A DNA stretch of 8,190 bases from positions 1 through 8,190 of the forward strand of contig PLLI01000053.1 in NCBI GenBank assembly GCA_003140915.1, read 5' to 3'. Under the pieces are notes generated by a model, which was given only the letters and a program-made list of their open reading frames with translations, was not told the origin of the DNA and did no database searches. Position 1 is the stretch's first letter; the number at the start of each line of letters is the position of its first letter. This document shows positions 5,474 through 8,190 of this stretch, in pieces. The position numbers and the translations under genes are program-made. The DNA is from Candidatus Omnitrophota bacterium. GTDB taxonomy: Bacteria; Omnitrophota; Gorgyraeia; 2-01-FULL-45-10.

Positions 5474-6761
5474 ATCTTTTTAATATGTCATTCAGATCTT
5501 TTTCGGGAGTCGTTATAAGTTTCAGGTCAAACTTTTCCTGCAATATCTTAAGGACATTCGGCGTAATGAATGCCGGCGGCGTCGGCCCTATCCTTATGCC
5601 CTTAATATTCAGGGAAAGCAGCGTCAATAGTATGGCAACCGCTTTCTGCTCGAACCACGATAGGACCAGCGAGAGCGGCAGATCGTTCACGCCGCAATTG
5701 AATGCATTCGCAAGAGCTAGCGCCACCTGGACGGCCGAATATGTGTTATTGCACTGGCCTACGTCGATCAGCCTCGGGATACCGTCGATCGCGCCGAAAT
5801 CGAGTTTGTTGAAACGGTATTTGCCGCAGGCAAGCGTCAATACTACACAATCTTTCGGAACTTTTTCGGCGAATTCTGTGTAATAATTCCGCCCCGGCTT
5901 GGCACCATCGCATCCTCCAATGAGAAAGAAATGTTTTATCTTCCCACTCTTCACGGCAGCTACTATCTTATCCGCTATGCCAAGTATGGCCGTATGATGG
6001 AATCCGGTCAATATCTTCTTTCCCGGTGACCCGGGAAGCGGCGGAAGCGACTTGGCCCGTTTGATGATCCCGGAGAAATCCCTTCCTGCTATATGGGTAG
6101 CGCCAGGTATGCCTGTGATGCCGGTCGTGTATAACCGGCCCAGATATGAATTTGCGGGCGGTATCAGGACACAGTTTGTGGTTGCGAGGATCGCGCCGCT
6201 GAAAGCGTTAAATTCTTTCTTCTGTTCCTGCCACGCGCCGCCGTAATTGCCGGCGAGATGCTTGAATTTCTTCAGTTCCGGATAGCCGTGGGCGGGCAGC
6301 ATCTCGGAATGGGTGTAGACATTTATTCCCGCCCCTTCCGTCTGCTTTAAGAGTTCATATAGATCGAGGAGATCATGCCCTGTTATCAAGATGCCGGGCC
6401 CTTTCCTCGTCCCCGTATCGACTTCCGTAGGTATGGGCTTCCCGAATCGCTCAACGTGCGCTTTGTCGAGCATCTCCATTGTCCTCAAATTCATCTTGCC
6501 GCATCGCAACACAAGCTCCAGGTATTGATCCAGATCAAAGCTCACATTAGTCACCGTCTTGAAGAGCGCCTCATGCATGAAGGCGTCGACCTCTTCGTCT
6601 CTGGCCCCAAGTTCTCTTGCGTGAAACGCATATGCGGCCATCCCTTTCAAACCGAATAGCAATATATCCTGAAGGCTCTGGATATCCTCGTTCTTGCCAC
6701 AAACGCCTCCTTTTGTACAACCCGACCCTCCCGCAGTCTGTTCGCATTGATAACAGAACAT
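5472..6761 (-). CDS. hcp: Hybrid cluster protein (hydroxylamine reductase), short form
   Basis: Hcp carries a [4Fe-4S] cluster and the unique hybrid Fe-S-O cluster. It has been assigned hydroxylamine reductase and, later, NO reductase and S-nitrosylation-related activities. The N-terminal cluster motif is C3-x2-C6-x8-C15-x5-C21. All expected hybrid-cluster ligands are identifiable: H129, E153, C197, C284 (the persulfide cysteine, GGCDGAKPGRNYY), C312, C337 (GQCNNTYS), E371 and K373 (WFEQKAV). At 429 residues it is about 110-120 shorter than the classical 540-550-residue form. The gap falls between the first cluster region and H129, matching the short class reported in thermophiles, archaea and some anaerobes. 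The start has AAGGAGAT 6 bases upstream and follows the small cysteine-rich gene by 4 bp. Control by the Rrf2 regulator at the operon head is likely. Confidence 0.96.
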   Translation of the reverse strand: MFCYQCEQTAGGSGCTKGGVCGKNEDIQSLQDILLFGLKGMAAYAFHARELGARDEEVDAFMHEALFKTVTNVSFDLDQYLELVLRCGKMNLRTMEMLDKAHVERFGKPIPTEVDTGTRKGPGILITGHDLLDLYELLKQTEGAGINVYTHSEMLPAHGYPELKKFKHLAGNYGGAWQEQKKEFNAFSGAILATTNCVLIPPANSYLGRLYTTGITGIPGATHIAGRDFSGIIKRAKSLPPLPGSPGKKILTGFHHTAILGIADKIVAAVKSGKIKHFFLIGGCDGAKPGRNYYTEFAEKVPKDCVVLTLACGKYRFNKLDFGAIDGIPRLIDVGQCNNTYSAVQVALALANAFNCGVNDLPLSLVLSWFEQKAVAILLTLLSLNIKGIRIGPTPPAFITPNVLKILQEKFDLKLITTPEKDLNDILKR

Positions 6762-6765
6762 ACTA

Positions 6766-6990
6766 TTATCTCCTTTCGATTAACATTTTGTATCCGGCAC
6801 AGAATTTAGCGTATCCGCACCAGTCGAGACAGCTTTGTCCTCTCTCCCGCTTTACCGTAACCTTGCACTTCCTGCAGACTGCTTCCGTCTCATCCGTCCA
6901 TATCTCCGTCTCTTCGCCGCAGGATGGACAATTTACAATTTGCGGTTCCGGCTGTTTGAATTTTTGAGATCCCGGACAACCGAATATCAT
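6766..6990 (-). CDS. Small cysteine-rich (zinc ribbon-like) protein
   Basis: This 74-residue protein has eight cysteines and no recognised enzyme domain. C21xxC24 and C39xxC42 form two knuckles typical of a zinc ribbon or rubredoxin-like metal site. C5 lies in an N-terminal GCPGS motif, and C54, C58 and C64 form a third cluster (SCLDWC then C). I recall similar short proteins in anaerobes, sometimes labelled phosphohydrolase-associated, but no function is established to my knowledge. Its ATG overlaps the stop of the upstream ferredoxin-domain gene by 4 bp, and hcp starts 4 bp after its stop, so it is firmly part of the hcp operon. The GCPGS motif is shared with the upstream protein. A role in metal or electron transfer to Hcp is inference. 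Confidence 0.82.
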   Translation of the reverse strand: MIFGCPGSQKFKQPEPQIVNCPSCGEETEIWTDETEAVCRKCKVTVKRERGQSCLDWCGYAKFCAGYKMLIERR

Positions 6991-7700
6991 TTTATCTTCT
7001 CTCCTCTAACACTTATTACCGATTCCGTAAAAGGCACCTTCTTGCCTGAGGCCTCGATCGCTTCTTTGATAGCGCCGACTAAGCCGGAACAACAAGGCAC
7101 TTCCATATGCGCGTATGCTATAGACTTTATGTCATTGTCTTTTATGATCCCCCCTATCTTCTCCTTATATAGTTGAAGGTCGTCCAGCTTGGGACATCCC
7201 ACAAGAAGGACCTTGCCTCTCAGCAATTTTTCATGAAACTCGGGATACGCGAATGGGACACAATCGGCGGCAACGAGTATATCAGCTCCGTTAAAATACG
7301 GCGCGTCCGTTGGGACGAGCCTTATCTGTATGGGCCAATTCGATAGTTGAGATTGGAAAACCTTTTTTGACAGCCTGCCCAAATTGAGGACCTTCGATCC
7401 GGGGCACCCTGAAAGTCCGCGAGTCGCTTGCGGAATGACTTCGGAAGTCGCGCTTCCGAAGTGCGACTTCCGAAGTCGGCATACGGTTTCTTTAAATTCC
7501 ACGGCCTCCCGTTCTTCTAGCGTAATCGCGCCTTGAGGGCAATGGCCGAGGCAAGCGCCAAGTCCGTCGCAAGATGCTTCGCTCACAATCCTTGCCTTGC
7601 CACTGATTATCTTTATCGCGCCCTCCGCGCAATTAGGAACGCATAATCCGCAGCCGTTGCATTTTTCCTCATCTATCTTTATTATCTTTCGCTTCGTCAT
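6987..7700 (-). CDS. Ferredoxin-domain protein of the hcp operon (probable electron donor to Hcp)
   Basis: This 237-residue protein has an N-terminal bacterial ferredoxin domain and a C-terminal domain with further conserved cysteines. The first cluster motif is complete (C14, C17, C20, C24). The second reads C44-D-G-L-G-A-C50 then C54, with L47 in the place of the usual cysteine, so the second site may hold a [3Fe-4S] or other cluster. Residues 98-102 are GCPGS. The C-terminal part has AADCVPFAY (C147), LLVGCPKLDD (C169) and EVPCCSGL (C203, C204). Proteins of this architecture commonly sit beside hcp in anaerobes. The ATG lies 1 bp after the regulator's stop and it overlaps the next gene by 4 bp. 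Residues about 75-95 are encoded by a palindromic insertion that keeps the frame. An Hcp reductase role is inference from context. Confidence 0.88.
   Translation of the reverse strand: MTKRKIIKIDEEKCNGCGLCVPNCAEGAIKIISGKARIVSEASCDGLGACLGHCPQGAITLEEREAVEFKETVCRLRKSHFGSATSEVIPQATRGLSGCPGSKVLNLGRLSKKVFQSQLSNWPIQIRLVPTDAPYFNGADILVAADCVPFAYPEFHEKLLRGKVLLVGCPKLDDLQLYKEKIGGIIKDNDIKSIAYAHMEVPCCSGLVGAIKEAIEASGKKVPFTESVISVRGEKIK
7417..7477. repeat. Palindromic element inserted in frame in the ferredoxin-domain gene
   Basis: Two inverted repeats lie in tandem. The larger has perfect 15-bp arms (7437-7451 and 7463-7477, GACTTCGGAAGTCGC and its complement) around an 11-base loop that is itself a third copy of the half-site (CTTCCGAAG), so alternative pairing 7438-7447 with 7453-7462 is possible. 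The smaller has 7-bp arms with one G-T pair (7417-7423 and 7427-7433) around TCG. Together they encode about residues 75-95, between the ferredoxin domain and the GCPGS motif. The composition and symmetry are unlike the surrounding coding sequence and recall coding palindromic elements such as those of Rickettsia, though no homology is claimed. Confidence 0.75.
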
Positions 7701-7701
7701 T

Positions 7702-8103
7702 TTAACCTTTCAGCAATTCAGCTATCGTAATAGAGCCCAATTCCGATACCACGCTCTTCTTGATCTTATCGATCTTCCTTTTTAATGGGCACGTCTTTCT
7801 GTTCGGGCATAGTTCCTTCTTCAAAAAACATTCGTTTAAGTTTAAATTTCCCTGGAACGTCCTGGCGACATCGATTATATGCAATTTATCGGCCGGCATA
7901 GCCAATAGAAACCCTCCGCCTATCCCTTTACATGACTTTACAAGGCCTCTCTTCGTAAGCGCTTGTAGTATCTTACGCAAGAATGGGCGCGGTATCTTCA
8001 GGGCCTTTACAAGCTCGGGCACCGGAACAACCCTGCCTTTCTCCTTCGCGATAAAAGAGAGCGCCCTTATCCCATAGTCCGTATTACGTGTCAATAACTT
8101 CAT
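7702..8103 (-). CDS. Rrf2-family transcriptional regulator with Fe-S-type cysteines (NsrR/IscR-like)
   Basis: This 133-residue DNA-binding protein has an N-terminal winged helix (about 1-70): the family start MKLLTRNTDYGIRAL, the recognition helix around IPRPFLRKILQAL and the wing GIGGGFLLA. C92, C99 and C105 (C-x6-C-x5-C) match the cysteine triad that binds an Fe-S cluster in IscR and NsrR. C58 is an additional cysteine. Because the regulator heads an hcp operon, NO or redox sensing is the most natural reading, but sequence cannot separate NsrR-like from IscR-like function. The ATG at 8103 was chosen because it gives the standard N-terminus. The in-frame ATG at 8130 lies between the -35 and -10 hexamers and adds nine atypical residues. 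No Shine-Dalgarno is seen before either start. The next gene begins 1 bp after its stop. Confidence 0.93.
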   Translation of the reverse strand: MKLLTRNTDYGIRALSFIAKEKGRVVPVPELVKALKIPRPFLRKILQALTKRGLVKSCKGIGGGFLLAMPADKLHIIDVARTFQGNLNLNECFLKKELCPNRKTCPLKRKIDKIKKSVVSELGSITIAELLKG

Positions 8104-8109
8104 ATCTAA

Positions 8110-8138
8110 AAGATACCATTTTAGTATCATTTTGTCAA
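8110..8138 (-). promoter_or_regulatory. Promoter of the Rrf2-hcp operon
   Basis: A perfect -35 TTGACA (8138-8133) is followed at exactly 17 bp by the -10-like TATCTT (8115-8110). It lies directly downstream of the terminator of the preceding gene and upstream of the regulator. With a start about 7 bases after the -10, transcription would begin at or next to the regulator's ATG, so the transcript would be leaderless. Confidence 0.72.
8112..8128. promoter_or_regulatory. Candidate operator (inverted repeat) in the Rrf2 promoter
   Basis: GATAC (8112-8116) and GTATC (8124-8128) are inverted arms spaced by 7 bases, inside the -35/-10 spacer and overlapping the -10. Rrf2 regulators commonly bind such sites and repress their own operons, so autoregulation is inferred. 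The site does not match a specific published consensus well enough to name the regulator type. Confidence 0.5.
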
Positions 8139-8147
8139 GGGAGAAAT

Positions 8148-8185
8148 AAAAAAAAGGGCAGATATCAAAACGATATCTGCCCTTT
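8148..8185 (-). terminator. Intrinsic terminator of a gene upstream of the window
   Basis: On the minus strand a perfect 14-bp stem (8185-8172 pairing with 8166-8153, containing GATATCTGCCC) encloses a 5-base loop and runs into eight consecutive T residues (8155-8148). Transcription from a minus-strand gene beyond 8190 would end here. A-tracts on both sides could also allow function on the plus strand, but the plus-strand tail has only three T residues. Confidence 0.88.
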
Positions 8186-8190
8186 GAATT

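Noticed and set aside
5460..5476. Plus-strand ATCACCTCCTTA, which looks like the 3' end of a 16S rRNA gene
   Set aside because: No rRNA sequence precedes it; it is the complement of an unusually complete Shine-Dalgarno sequence on the minus strand.
7417..7477. CRISPR repeat or terminator inside the ferredoxin-domain gene
   Set aside because: There are no regularly spaced direct repeats with spacers and no T-run after the hairpins, and the frame continues through to conserved motifs.
7291..7482. 63-residue minus-strand frame across the palindromic element
   Set aside because: It is an out-of-frame reading of the ferredoxin-domain gene; it is open because the repeat lacks stops in several frames.

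Overview
All supportable genes in this window lie on the minus strand, so it reads from right to left. The gene set is that of a strict anaerobe handling oxygen and nitric oxide: an A-type flavodiiron protein, a flavin reductase of the high-molecular-weight rubredoxin type, rubredoxin, ferredoxins, a thiol peroxidase, a hybrid cluster protein, an Rrf2 regulator and a ferredoxin-dependent 2-oxoacid oxidoreductase. Strong Shine-Dalgarno sequences and T-tailed terminators point to a bacterium. Intermediate GC, heavy gene overlap and unusual gene architecture fit an uncultivated anaerobic lineage, but the window has no phylogenetic marker and I cannot name the phylum.

Block 1 (about 8185 to 5357). 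An intrinsic terminator (8148-8185) ends an upstream gene outside the window. It is followed by a TTGACA/17 bp/TATCTT promoter with an embedded inverted repeat, then a tight operon: Rrf2-type regulator with three cluster-type cysteines, a ferredoxin-domain protein carrying an in-frame palindromic insertion, a small eight-cysteine protein, a short hybrid cluster protein (Hcp), and possibly a 21-codon ORF behind a near-perfect Shine-Dalgarno sequence. A second terminator (5357-5388) closes the block.

Block 2 (about 5310 to 1 and beyond). A thiol peroxidase fused to a complete pterin-4a-carbinolamine dehydratase is followed by a DJ-1/PfpI protein. After an internal extended -10 promoter come rubredoxin, a single-cluster ferredoxin, the fused gamma-alpha and the beta subunits of a 2-oxoacid:ferredoxin oxidoreductase, a stand-alone Hrb-type flavin reductase, and FprA, which is cut by the window edge. 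Most junctions overlap by 4 bp or are 0-4 bp apart.

Working model (inference): 2-oxoacid oxidation supplies low-potential electrons to ferredoxin. These, or NAD(P)H, pass through the flavin reductase and rubredoxin to FprA, which reduces O2 or NO to harmless products. The peroxidase removes peroxide, and Hcp under the Rrf2 sensor handles NO or hydroxylamine. The least ordinary items are the peroxidase-dehydratase fusion, the palindromic element inside the ferredoxin gene, the apparently leaderless regulator transcript, the split Hrb/rubredoxin pair and the possible small ORF after hcp.
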